DNA of 64,000 nt from an uncultured Eubacteriales bacterium (GTDB lineage Bacteria > Bacillota > Clostridia > Christensenellales > UBA1242): positions 1 to 64,000 of the forward strand of contig CAPRTS010000003.1 in the NCBI GenBank assembly GCA_948695535.1, read 5' to 3'. A program made the translations under genes and the position numbers. Of the stretch, positions 32,965-41,848 are shown piece by piece (position 1 is the stretch's first letter; each line of letters starts with the position of its first letter). Under the pieces are notes generated by a model. The model saw only the letters and a list, made by a program, of their open reading frames with translations. It was not told where the DNA came from and made no database searches.

Positions 32965-34710
32965 ATGAGTAACACTAAAACAACAGCAAAAACCACTAAA
33001 AAGTCTACTAATAATAAAACTGCTACCACTAAGTCGGCCAGTCCCGTTAAGGATAAAAAGGCAACCGCCATTACTACCTTAAACGGCAGCACTTTGAAAA
33101 AAATGTTCATTGGTGCGTACAATTTGTTAGATAAGAACAAAAATTTTATCAACAGTTTGAATGTTTTCCCCGTGCCGGACGGTGATACTGGCTTGAATAT
33201 GAGTTTAACGTTACGGTCGGCTATCACCGAAGTCGAAAACATTAATACCAACAACATGGTAGAACTGACCGACGGCATTGCTCGTGGGGCTTTGAAAGGC
33301 GCCCGCGGTAACAGCGGCGTTATTACCAGCCAAATCTTGAAAGGTATGATGTCGGTGTTTGGAAAAGGCAACAATGATAACAAAATTACTACCAAAATTT
33401 TTGCTCAAGCCATGACGGAAGGAGCCAAAACCGCTTATTCAGCGGTTACTTTGCCGAAAGAAGGCACGATTTTAACGGTTATTCGCGTAATGGCAGAAGA
33501 AGCCGAAAAGATTGCCCGTAATACCACGGATTTTATCGCTTTCTTGCAAAAAGTTATTGATGCTGGGGAAATGATTTTGTCAAAAACACCCGACATGTTG
33601 CCGGTTTTGAAAAAAGCTGGGGTAGTTGATGCGGGCGGTCGCGGAGTGATTACCATTTTTATGGGTTGTTTGGCGACTTTGCAGGGTAACTTAGAGTTGA
33701 TGGAAGTGAAAAACGACAAGGATACCACTGTTTTCCGAGATACAGCAGATGAAGTTGCTGAAATTGAAGATATTAGCGAAATTGAATTCGCCTACTGTAC
33801 CGAATTTTTTGTGGTTAATATGAAAAAGACGACCACAACTGCTAGCATCGATAAATTCCGCGTTCGCTTAATGGAATTAGGTGACAGCGTTATTTGTGTC
33901 GGTGACTTAAACATGATTAAAGTGCATGTACATACGAACACCCCGAACTTAGCGTTAGGTGCGGCGTTGGAGTTAGGTGAAATTACCAAAATTAAGATTG
34001 AAAATATGTTGGAACAAAACCGTGAATTGCGTAACAGCCGTAATATTCCCGATAAAGAACAAGGTTTGGTCATGGTGGCAACGGGTGAAGGTATTCGGGC
34101 TTTGTTACGTGACTTGGGAGTGGACTTCGTGATCAAAGGTGGACAAACCAGCAACCCCAGTGCGGAAGAAATTGCTACGGCATGTGACCGCGTGCACGCG
34201 AAAAATGTTTTTGTGTTCCCCAACAACAAGAATATTGTCTTGGCGGCAATGAATGCCCAGTCGTTAACTAAGAAAAACATTGTGATTATCCCGACCAGTA
34301 GTGTTTGTGAAGGTATCGCAGCGGCAATTGCGTTCTCGCCTGATTGTACTATTGAAGAAAATACACAAACGTTTTTAACAACGATTAAAGCGGTGGTTTC
34401 GGCATCGGTAACCTATGCAGTACGGGACACCAAAATGGATAATTTGGATATTAAAAAAGGCGATATTATCGGTTTAGACGAAAAAGCCATAATCGCCAAA
34501 GGTAAGAACCCGGCCGAAGTTGCTGTTAAACTGTGCGAAAAATTAGTTACCGAAGAAACTGGTTCGATCACTTTGTATTTTGGTGAGGAAGTTAAAGAAA
34601 GTGATGCTACTGCTGTTGGTGAAAAAATTCAAAATAAATACCCGGCAACTGATGTTACCGTAGTCAACGGGGGACAAAGCATTTATTATTATTTGTTGGC
34701 TATTGAATAA
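32965..34710 (+). CDS. DAK2 domain protein, YloV/FakA-like kinase
   Basis: The FakA family phosphorylates fatty acids bound to FakB for phospholipid synthesis. The 581-residue product has a disordered K/T/N/A-rich tail (1-38), the DAK2 ATP-binding domain (about 45-240: FPVPDGDTGLNMSLTL, GARGNSGVITSQILKG), a middle domain and a C-terminal EDD/DegV-like domain (GEEVKESDATAVGEKIQ at the end). In the usual motif PVPDGDTGTNM the second Thr is Leu here. AAAGGAAAA precedes the ATG. No fakB is in the window. Confidence 0.9.
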   Translation: MSNTKTTAKTTKKSTNNKTATTKSASPVKDKKATAITTLNGSTLKKMFIGAYNLLDKNKNFINSLNVFPVPDGDTGLNMSLTLRSAITEVENINTNNMVELTDGIARGALKGARGNSGVITSQILKGMMSVFGKGNNDNKITTKIFAQAMTEGAKTAYSAVTLPKEGTILTVIRVMAEEAEKIARNTTDFIAFLQKVIDAGEMILSKTPDMLPVLKKAGVVDAGGRGVITIFMGCLATLQGNLELMEVKNDKDTTVFRDTADEVAEIEDISEIEFAYCTEFFVVNMKKTTTTASIDKFRVRLMELGDSVICVGDLNMIKVHVHTNTPNLALGAALELGEITKIKIENMLEQNRELRNSRNIPDKEQGLVMVATGEGIRALLRDLGVDFVIKGGQTSNPSAEEIATACDRVHAKNVFVFPNNKNIVLAAMNAQSLTKKNIVIIPTSSVCEGIAAAIAFSPDCTIEENTQTFLTTIKAVVSASVTYAVRDTKMDNLDIKKGDIIGLDEKAIIAKGKNPAEVAVKLCEKLVTEETGSITLYFGEEVKESDATAVGEKIQNKYPATDVTVVNGGQSIYYYLLAIE

Positions 34711-34740
34711 TTTAATTTTCGACAAATTTTGCACAAAGTT

Positions 34741-34764
34741 GCTTCATAGAGTTGGCTATGAAGC
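34741..34764 (+). promoter_or_regulatory. Perfect hairpin over the murE start codon
   Basis: GCTTCATAG (34741-34749), loop AGTTGG and CTATGAAGC (34756-34764) form a nine-pair stem whose 3' arm contains the murE ATG (34758). AATTTTT follows, so it could be a weak terminator for the DAK2 gene, or a structure hiding the start codon. Confidence 0.5.
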
Positions 34765-36242
34765 AATTTTTAACCAAACTTGAAATTGGTGAACAAACGG
34801 TAATGGTTAGTGGTCTTTACCACAACAGTAAGTTGGTACGTCCGCAAGGTTTGTTTTTCGCGTTGTCGGGGGCAAGTTATATTGCGGAGGCGGTAGACAA
34901 TGGCGCAACGGTGGTCATCACCGAAGTTGGGGTCGAAGTTCCCCAATCGGTCACGCATATTGTGGTTGATGATGTGCGCGAAAGTATGGCTTTGGTGAGT
35001 AAACAATTTTATGGTAACGTAGTCGATCAAATGCGTGTGACCGGGATAGTTGGCACAAACGGTAAAACTACCACTGCGTATTTAGTACGGCACATTTTAG
35101 AAATGGCCACGGGAAAAAATGTCGGCTTAATTGGCACAACCGGAATTTATGGTGCGGGTCAACAGTGGAATGGTGTTACCACCTTAACAACTCCTGATCC
35201 TATTGAATTGCATCAAGCGTTGTCCGCGATGTACCACAACGGCGTTCGTGATGTGGTTATGGAAGTTTCGGCACACGCTATTTATTACCGCAAAGTAGCA
35301 GGGATCAGTTATGCGGGGGTGATTTTTACCAATATTACGCAAGACCATTTGGACTTTTTTCAAACCTTTGAACACTACAAAAATACTAAAATTCTATTTT
35401 TTCGGGAATTAAAAACAGGCACAGTGGTCATCAATGCGGACGACAAATACGGTTTGGCGGTGGCGGACGCCGTGCGTAATAAACCAATGGTTAAAGCAAT
35501 TTCTTATTCCTTGAGGCAAGATACGATTGTGGGTACTGCGCAATGGGCGTTTGTTGATCAGGTCAAACTGACGGTAACGGGTAGTGATTTTAATCTAAGC
35601 AAAGTTGGTGCTTGTCATTTGGCCTTGCCGGGTTTGTACAATGTTTACAACGCCGTTGCGGCCGCCTTACTGTGTAACGACTACGGAGTAAAATGGCCTT
35701 TGGTGCAAGAAGCATTAAGCACTGTATCGGCTGTGCCGGGGCGTTTTAATACTTACAACATTAAAGGAGTAACCGCGATTATTGATTACGCTCATACGCC
35801 GGATGGGTTGGAAAAATTACTGACCAACGCCAAAGCCTTATTACCGGCGAAAGCTCACTTAACCGTTGTTTTCGGTTGCGGTGGTGACCGTGATCGCAGT
35901 AAGCGCCCGTTAATGGGTAAAATTGCGGCACAAATTGCCGACCACGTTGTCTTGACCAGTGACAATCCTCGTAACGAAGAACCCGACGCAATTATTGACG
36001 AAATTGAACGCGGTATTGTGACTATGGATGTAGCACACATGACTGCCAATTTGGACGGTACAGTTAATCAGCACGTACGTTTTGTGGATCGTGTTCAAGC
36101 CATCAATTACGCAATTGAACACGCTGCGGTCGGCGACATTGTGGTTATAGCGGGTAAAGGACACGAAAACTATATTGATATTAAAGGGCAAAAAATTCCG
36201 TATATGGACCGCAAAGTGTTAGATAATATTTTACGGGGGTAA
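34758..36242 (+). CDS. murE: UDP-MurNAc-tripeptide synthetase, diaminopimelate type
   Basis: MurE adds the third residue to the UDP-MurNAc dipeptide. The product of about 494 residues has the Mur ligase domains: N-terminal uridine-binding (1-90), central ATPase (GIVGTNGKTTTAYLVRH near 95) and C-terminal (VVFGCGGDRDRSKRP near 370). The motif DNPRNEEP near residue 400 is the arginine signature that binds meso-diaminopimelate; lysine-type enzymes differ here. The ATG at 34758 lies in a stem-loop, with an alternative TTG two codons upstream. No ribosome binding site is visible. Confidence 0.96.
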   Translation: MKQFLTKLEIGEQTVMVSGLYHNSKLVRPQGLFFALSGASYIAEAVDNGATVVITEVGVEVPQSVTHIVVDDVRESMALVSKQFYGNVVDQMRVTGIVGTNGKTTTAYLVRHILEMATGKNVGLIGTTGIYGAGQQWNGVTTLTTPDPIELHQALSAMYHNGVRDVVMEVSAHAIYYRKVAGISYAGVIFTNITQDHLDFFQTFEHYKNTKILFFRELKTGTVVINADDKYGLAVADAVRNKPMVKAISYSLRQDTIVGTAQWAFVDQVKLTVTGSDFNLSKVGACHLALPGLYNVYNAVAAALLCNDYGVKWPLVQEALSTVSAVPGRFNTYNIKGVTAIIDYAHTPDGLEKLLTNAKALLPAKAHLTVVFGCGGDRDRSKRPLMGKIAAQIADHVVLTSDNPRNEEPDAIIDEIERGIVTMDVAHMTANLDGTVNQHVRFVDRVQAINYAIEHAAVGDIVVIAGKGHENYIDIKGQKIPYMDRKVLDNILRG

Positions 36243-36247
36243 ATGCG

Positions 36248-37231
36248 GTGGTTATCAAAACCGATTTGTGGTTAGTGTTATTGTCGTTTGTGCTGGCATT
36301 GTTGTGCGGTTTTATTTTTGTGCCACTTTTACAACGCTTAAAAGCGGGCCAGTCAATTTTGCGTTACGTTGAATTGCACGCGAACAAAGCGGGAACCCCA
36401 ACCATGGGCGGTATAATCTTTATTTTGCCAATTGTCAGCGTCGCGGCTGTCTTGGTTGATTGGCAAACTACGCCCTTAGCAATTATGTTGATAGTTGCCA
36501 GTTTTGGTTACGGGTTAGTTGGCTTCTTGGATGATTTTTTGAAAATTAAACACCACCAAAATTTGGGCTTGCGGGCTTATCAAAAAATTATTGGCCAGTT
36601 AGGCATCGCGTTGTTGGTGGCGTGGTTTTATACGCGGAGCAATCCTGCTGGTGAAATTTGGGTGCCGTTTTTTAACTGTTATTGGCAGATCGGCGGCGTT
36701 GGTATCTTTGCGTTAACCTTGTTAATTTTGGTAGCCACCACCAATGCGGTTAACTTGACGGATGGTCTTGATGGTTTGGCCGGTAGTACCAGTTTAGTTT
36801 ACCTATTGTTTTTATACGCACTGTTATCCTTAACGGATTGGGGTGATGAAATTGTCATTATCAGTCACATAATTGCGATTAGTATTGGCAGTTTGGCGGC
36901 CTATTTGCTTTTCAACACCAAAAAAGCATCCGTTTTCATGGGTGACACAGGGTCGTTATTTTTGGGTGGTTTAATTGCCATGGTTTCGTTATTCAGTGGT
37001 TTAGGGTTAGTTATTGTCGTGTTGGGCATTATGTTCGTGTGGTCAGCGTTAAGTACTATGTTGCAAGTTGCTTTCTTTAAAATAACCAAAGGTAAACGCA
37101 TTTTCCGTATGGCACCATTTCATCACCATTTAGAGCAACGCGGTTGGCAGGAACCAAAAATTGTTGCTTTATACGTCATGATTACCGCGGTAATGGGCGT
37201 GGTCTTAATCTTGTCGTTAATGTATGTGTAA
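36248..37231 (+). CDS. mraY: Phospho-MurNAc-pentapeptide transferase
   Basis: MraY forms lipid I on the inner membrane face. The 327-residue protein has about ten spans with the family motifs GTPTMGGIIF near residue 55, GFLDDFLKIK near 95, NLTDGLDGLAG near 172, FMGDTGSLFLGG near 225 and MAPFHHHLEQRGW near 283, which include the catalytic aspartates. The start is GTG, six bases after the murE stop with GGGGGT upstream. murF is absent between murE and mraY. Confidence 0.96.
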   Translation: MVIKTDLWLVLLSFVLALLCGFIFVPLLQRLKAGQSILRYVELHANKAGTPTMGGIIFILPIVSVAAVLVDWQTTPLAIMLIVASFGYGLVGFLDDFLKIKHHQNLGLRAYQKIIGQLGIALLVAWFYTRSNPAGEIWVPFFNCYWQIGGVGIFALTLLILVATTNAVNLTDGLDGLAGSTSLVYLLFLYALLSLTDWGDEIVIISHIIAISIGSLAAYLLFNTKKASVFMGDTGSLFLGGLIAMVSLFSGLGLVIVVLGIMFVWSALSTMLQVAFFKITKGKRIFRMAPFHHHLEQRGWQEPKIVALYVMITAVMGVVLILSLMYV

Positions 37232-37256
37232 ATAATGATGTGCATATAAATGGGCT

Positions 37257-38540
37257 ATGAAAGCCAAAATAATCGGTTATGGTGTCAGCGGCAAGGCAGC
37301 AGAAAGCTTTTTAGCGGCGCGACAAATTGAAACCGTAGTGGTTGCCGATGCCGAAGAAGTAGTTCCGTTGGATTACGATTTTTGTGTACTATCTCCAGGT
37401 GTTCCATTAGCCAAAGTTAAAACGGAAGATGTTCCGGTTGTCGCCGAAGTTGAGTTACCTTTTTATCTTGATAAAAATATTAAACCACGTTGTGTAATTG
37501 CCGTGACGGGTACTAATGGTAAAACGACCGTAGTTAAACAAATCACGCAGATGTGCCAAACCGCGGGTAAAGCGGTGGTAATGTGTGGGAACGTCGGTGT
37601 ACCGGTTTCGCGGGTTGCCGAACAACTTAATGACCACATTGCCGTTATTGAAGTGTCGTCCTTTATGTTAGAACAGACACAAATTTTGCGACCGCAGATC
37701 GCAGTGTTAACTAATATTACGTCGGATCATTTAGACCGTCACCAAACTATGGCGGAATACGTGCGTTGCAAGCAACAAATTGTGGCAAATCAAAAACGTG
37801 GTGACATTTTAATCGTGAATTGGGACGATGCTAATGCACGTGCCGTAGGACAAGCGGTGGCCAAGACTCGCGTTACCAAAGTAATTTGGTACAGCACAAG
37901 CGAACCCGTCACGGGCTACTATGTGCGCAAAGGACAAATTTACGAACGTTTAGGGTGGCGAACGCGCTCGCTTTTTGCCGCCACTGACTTGGGTGGTATG
38001 CCACACACCTTGTCAAACGCGTTAGCCGTAGTGGCGGTAGGCCGACGGTTAGGTGTACCTTTGTCGGCAATTAAAACTGCAACCCGTTACCGTGAACAAG
38101 AACACCGGATCGCTTTGGTTGCCGATCAGCAAGGGGTGGCTTACTACGACGACAGTAAGGCCACCAACATGGCGGCGACCATAGCGGCAACGCAAGCCTT
38201 TCAATTACCGGTTTGTTTGATTTTGTGTGGGCTAACCAAGGGACAAGATTATCACGAATTATTTAGTGCTTTGCCAGCAACCGTGCAGAGTATTATTGTG
38301 TTCGGGGCTTGTCAAGAAACCGTTACCGCGGTTGCCAGAGAAGTCGGTTTTAAGGCAGTGTATCCAGTGCCTGATTTAACTGCTGCTGTGGCTAAGGCAG
38401 CAAGTATAGCACCACGTCCCGGCGTAGTACTATTTAGTCCCGCAGGTAGTAGTTTTGACCAGTTCCACGATTACGCTGCCCGGGGTAACGCTTTCCAAAC
38501 TGCGGTACGTAATTTAGTTATGGTAACGCCACAATGTTAG
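37257..38540 (+). CDS. murD: UDP-MurNAc-L-alanine:D-glutamate ligase
   Basis: The 427-residue Mur ligase has VSGKAAESFL at the N-terminal nucleotide fold, VTGTNGKTTVVKQ near residue 82, NITSDHLDRH near 155, EQEHRIALV near 281 and a YYDDSKATN motif typical of MurD near 297. TATAAA (37245-37250) lies six bases before the ATG, so a separate leaderless message is possible, though a -35 is not evident. Its end overlaps the convergent murA by 23 bases. The usual downstream genes ftsW-murG are not here. Confidence 0.95.
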   Translation: MKAKIIGYGVSGKAAESFLAARQIETVVVADAEEVVPLDYDFCVLSPGVPLAKVKTEDVPVVAEVELPFYLDKNIKPRCVIAVTGTNGKTTVVKQITQMCQTAGKAVVMCGNVGVPVSRVAEQLNDHIAVIEVSSFMLEQTQILRPQIAVLTNITSDHLDRHQTMAEYVRCKQQIVANQKRGDILIVNWDDANARAVGQAVAKTRVTKVIWYSTSEPVTGYYVRKGQIYERLGWRTRSLFAATDLGGMPHTLSNALAVVAVGRRLGVPLSAIKTATRYREQEHRIALVADQQGVAYYDDSKATNMAATIAATQAFQLPVCLILCGLTKGQDYHELFSALPATVQSIIVFGACQETVTAVAREVGFKAVYPVPDLTAAVAKAASIAPRPGVVLFSPAGSSFDQFHDYAARGNAFQTAVRNLVMVTPQC

Positions 38541-39849
38541 CGCCCAATTGCTGTAAATCCTTAACAATGTCTTGGTGACCACGGGCGATATAATCGGCGT
38601 GGTCAATAGTGCAAGTCCCCTTAGTGGCCAAGGCAGCAATAACCAAAGCAACACCACCGCGTAAATCCGTAGCGTTTAACTTTGTTCCCGTGCAAACGGC
38701 GGGGGCTGGTACTCGGTAAGCACTGGGACAAAGGTTCGGGGTTGGTTGGGCTTGTAACTCGGTAACGCCGCAAATGTGGGCTTGGTTGCCTTGGATAGTA
38801 ATTTTGGCACCTAATTTAATCAGTTCTGGTAGGTAGCGAAAACGATTTTCAAAAAGATTTTCGGTGATAGTACTGCGACCGTGTGTGAGTGCCAGTAGTA
38901 CGCAAAATTGACTTTGTAAATCAGTTGGGAAACCCGGGTAGGGAGCAGTATGAACCATAAAATTATGGTGGCGGCGACGTTTAGCAATAATGTGTAAAGT
39001 ATCAGTCGAAGTCGTAATTTTGGCACCAAGTAACTTCAATTTATTGATTAAATTGACGTTGTGAGCGGGAACAACGTTGCGTAAAATTACGTCCCCACCA
39101 GTCGCTGTGACAGCGATTAAGTATGTTCCCGTGTTGATGCGGTCGGGAATTGGAGTATAGTCGGTACCGTGTAATTGGGCGACACTGGTGACCGTAATGG
39201 TGTCGGTACCGGCGCCGGTTATTTGGGCGCCACATTGGTTTAAAAAATTACAAAGGTCAACAATCTCCGGCTCTTTGGCAACGCCAATAATTTGGTAAGT
39301 GTTACCCGCACAACCTAAGGTTGTGGCTTGAATAATGTTTTCGGTAGCCCCGACCGATGGAAAGTCTAAGGTCAGTACAGTGGTACGACGTTTGGGTTTG
39401 GGGGTGTAGGTCGCAGTAATAGTGGTGGCTGAAGTTTTAATTTTAACCCCAATTTGTCGTAGTAAGTTAAGGTGCAAATCAATGGGGCGACTGCCGATCG
39501 AACAACCGCCGGGATAAGGTAATTTAACGGCACCTAAGCGTGCCAACAAGGCGCCCATAACAAAAATGCTGCCACGAATTTGTCGGGCGGCAGTTGCGTC
39601 AATTTGGTGCGTAGTAGGTCGTTGCACGTCAATTTTAACGGTATCACTTTGGCGATGAATGTGGCACCCCAAGCCAGCTAAAATATGTAGCATTTGCCGT
39701 AGGTCGGTAATTTGGGGCACGTGACGCAAGCGTACACTGCCGTTAACCATTAAGCACGCGGTCATAATTGGTAATAGACTATTTTTGGCACCATCAATAG
39801 TGATTGTGCCATACAATGGGCGACCGCCTGTGATTTGTATCTTCGACAT
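38518..39849 (-). CDS. murA: UDP-N-acetylglucosamine 1-carboxyvinyltransferase
   Basis: MurA transfers enolpyruvate to UDP-GlcNAc, the first committed step of peptidoglycan synthesis. The 443-residue product has the inverse alpha/beta barrel pattern: ITIDGAKNSLLPIMTACLM near residue 17 (Lys22 type), the active-site loop PGGCSIGSRPIDLHL with the fosfomycin-target Cys near 112, and DLRGGVALVIAAL near 395. TAATAT lies six bases before the ATG on the minus strand. It is inverted relative to the flanking murD and ftsQ genes. Confidence 0.96.
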   Translation of the reverse strand: MSKIQITGGRPLYGTITIDGAKNSLLPIMTACLMVNGSVRLRHVPQITDLRQMLHILAGLGCHIHRQSDTVKIDVQRPTTHQIDATAARQIRGSIFVMGALLARLGAVKLPYPGGCSIGSRPIDLHLNLLRQIGVKIKTSATTITATYTPKPKRRTTVLTLDFPSVGATENIIQATTLGCAGNTYQIIGVAKEPEIVDLCNFLNQCGAQITGAGTDTITVTSVAQLHGTDYTPIPDRINTGTYLIAVTATGGDVILRNVVPAHNVNLINKLKLLGAKITTSTDTLHIIAKRRRHHNFMVHTAPYPGFPTDLQSQFCVLLALTHGRSTITENLFENRFRYLPELIKLGAKITIQGNQAHICGVTELQAQPTPNLCPSAYRVPAPAVCTGTKLNATDLRGGVALVIAALATKGTCTIDHADYIARGHQDIVKDLQQLGANIVALP

Positions 39850-39864
39850 TAATTCATATTATGT

Positions 39865-39893
39865 TTGACCACGCGGTCAGTGTGACTTATAAT
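39865..39893 (+). promoter_or_regulatory. ftsQ promoter with overlapping palindrome
   Basis: TTGACC (39865-39870), 17 bases and TATAAT (39888-39893); the ATG at 39901 is seven bases on. TGACC-ACGC-GGTCA (39866-39879) overlaps the -35 and lies between the divergent murA and ftsQ. Confidence 0.7.
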
Positions 39894-39900
39894 TTAATTG

Positions 39901-40704
39901 ATGAAAAGTAAGGTTTTGTTGACCATGCTGATTATCCTGGTTGTCTTGGCAGGACTTGGCATTATGTGCGGTACCATTTTTGTAGTGCGTGATGTCGAAG
40001 TTGTTGACGCCAATCCCGCGACAATTTTGTCGGCGGAAGAAAAAAACAACATTGTTACTAAAACTGAATTACATGGCAAAAATATTTTGTTCAGTATTAA
40101 CCAAAACAAGATTAAAGCCAATATTAAGGCTTGTGATCCAATGTATAAAGTCCACAGTATTAAAACTGAATTTCCTAACAAAGTGGTTATCAAAATTTCG
40201 CGGCGCGTACCAATTTATTGGGATCAGGTTAACAGCAAATATTATGATGCGGACATGTACGTTGTTAAGGAAATGGGGACAACGCCAACCGATTGCGTGG
40301 ATATTACGGGAGCCAATTTGCAATTAAAAGAAGACGTGAATTATGGTGACCTTGCTGTGGGTAAAACCAGTACCGATAACCGTAAAATTAACCAATTAAA
40401 ACTTGTGGCGGCTTATTTCCCAACTTTAAGTGGGTTTACGCTTAAATATAATGACGATGCCGCACACGTCGGTGGCAAGTTAATTTGCTTACATCTTACC
40501 GTGGCTTATGGGGTGACTTTTGAACTTAAAACCATGGCTGACGATGACTTTGCGCACCTGTTGGCGTTTGTGAATACGGTTTATCAAAACGAAGCTAAAC
40601 AAGCGACCGGTAATTACAAAGCGATGTATCACCAGTCGGGCAAATGTACCGTTAAATACACCGATCTTGGCGGTAATGGAGAAAAAACTTATGTTGAAAA
40701 ATAA
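39901..40704 (+). CDS. ftsQ: Cell division protein FtsQ/DivIB-like
   Basis: FtsQ/DivIB is a bitopic scaffold of the divisome. The 267-residue product has a short cytoplasmic start, one span (about residues 6-30) and a POTRA domain directly after it (FVVRDVEVVDA ... GKNILFSINQNKIKANIKAC ... SIKTEFPNKVVIKISRRVPI). A beta domain and a short polar tail follow. Position after the mur genes and before an FtsA-like gene supports the call. The message is predicted to be leaderless. It overlaps the next gene by 14 bases. Confidence 0.85.
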   Translation: MKSKVLLTMLIILVVLAGLGIMCGTIFVVRDVEVVDANPATILSAEEKNNIVTKTELHGKNILFSINQNKIKANIKACDPMYKVHSIKTEFPNKVVIKISRRVPIYWDQVNSKYYDADMYVVKEMGTTPTDCVDITGANLQLKEDVNYGDLAVGKTSTDNRKINQLKLVAAYFPTLSGFTLKYNDDAAHVGGKLICLHLTVAYGVTFELKTMADDDFAHLLAFVNTVYQNEAKQATGNYKAMYHQSGKCTVKYTDLGGNGEKTYVEK

Positions 40705-41773
40705 TGTAGCAGTCATTTATTTTGACGATATGCAGATAGTGGGACGTATCGCGTCCGTGTCTTATGGTAAGGCGATTACGCCGTTGGTTACCATACGTAA
40801 GGATTACAGCGGTATCATGGACAATGTTTTTACTGACCGCGAAGAGTTTAAGGCTACGTTCAGTGAAGTCTTAACCGAAATGGTGGCGGGGGTTAATCGT
40901 CTGCCGACCGTACTTTATATTGGTGTGCCAAATCAATTCTGCCATGTGGAGACACAAAGCAGTGAAATTGAGTTTGACCGCATGACTAAGGTTAACAAGC
41001 ACCATATTCAAGCCTTGTGGGAAGATGCTCAATTTAATACCGAGCACCGCGAAGTGATCGCTAAAAAGGCTTTATATTTCAAATTAGAAGAATACGAAGA
41101 TGTATTATTAGATGCGATTGGTGTGGCAACGGTGGGTTTATCGATGGTCGCCAGCGTGATCTCGGTAAGTAATGAATTGCGCCCAGTAATCAATAGTACG
41201 GCCGTTAACCGCTTAGGTTTTACCGATTTTGCTTTTGTTAATTTGGCGGACGCAGAGTTATTTATGATCCCCGAAAAAGATCGTGACGCGGGCTGCAGTT
41301 TAATTCGTAGTGATTTCTTTTCGACTTCGGTGGCAAACATTATCGGTGATGGGGTAACGCAATTATCGCACTTTAATCTTGGCATGGGGCATTTAGTCAG
41401 TGAAATTGCCGATAACTTTGGCTTGGATTACGAATCAGCACGACAATTGTTGTTACGGGCGACACCAACTTACGAAATGTTGTTGGAAGAAACATATACC
41501 GCCAATGGTGATACCATTCCAGCGGGAATTTTTAACGAATTTATCGCCAAAAGAATTAACGAATTTGGTAACCGTTTGTCGAACTTTGATACCGCACGTA
41601 TCGTTTATTTGTCTGGTGGTAATTACGACCAGATTTACGGTATCAGCAGTGTTTTAGCCAATATATGCGAACGCCGTTTTTATCAATGTCAAGATGTTTT
41701 GAACGGAGCAACCAGTTATCCAGAAAATACATTAAACGCCTTGATTCGTTTCGTCGTGGCGAAAAATAGTTGA
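40691..41773 (+). CDS. Divergent FtsA-like actin-fold protein
   Basis: The 360-residue protein sits right after ftsQ with an overlapping start (ATG at 40691, GGAG upstream), the place of ftsA. Its pattern fits the actin/FtsA fold: an opening strand pair (NNVAVIYFDDMQIVGRI), a middle MGHLVSEIADNFGLDYESAR helix and an adenine-site-like IVYLSGGNYDQIYGI near residue 315. The phosphate-binding motifs are poor: no DIGSS at the start, and LIRSDFFSTSVANII where D-G-T-T is expected. No C-terminal membrane amphipathic helix is obvious. FtsA-like is an inference from position and fold pattern. Confidence 0.55.
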   Translation: MLKNNVAVIYFDDMQIVGRIASVSYGKAITPLVTIRKDYSGIMDNVFTDREEFKATFSEVLTEMVAGVNRLPTVLYIGVPNQFCHVETQSSEIEFDRMTKVNKHHIQALWEDAQFNTEHREVIAKKALYFKLEEYEDVLLDAIGVATVGLSMVASVISVSNELRPVINSTAVNRLGFTDFAFVNLADAELFMIPEKDRDAGCSLIRSDFFSTSVANIIGDGVTQLSHFNLGMGHLVSEIADNFGLDYESARQLLLRATPTYEMLLEETYTANGDTIPAGIFNEFIAKRINEFGNRLSNFDTARIVYLSGGNYDQIYGISSVLANICERRFYQCQDVLNGATSYPENTLNALIRFVVAKNS

Positions 41774-41792
41774 TTTTTTTTGCGTTAGGGTC

Positions 41793-41830
41793 TTGAAATT
41801 TATAAAGTAATAGTTTACTCTTTTAGTAAA
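41793..41830 (+). promoter_or_regulatory. Weak promoter and small hairpin
   Basis: TTGAAA (41793-41798), 17 bases and TACTCT (41816-41821) form a weak promoter. TTTACT-CTTTT-AGTAAA (41814-41830) is a perfect inverted repeat across the -10, ahead of AAAGGAG. Confidence 0.35.
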
Positions 41831-41848
41831 AATAAAGGAGAAATTATT

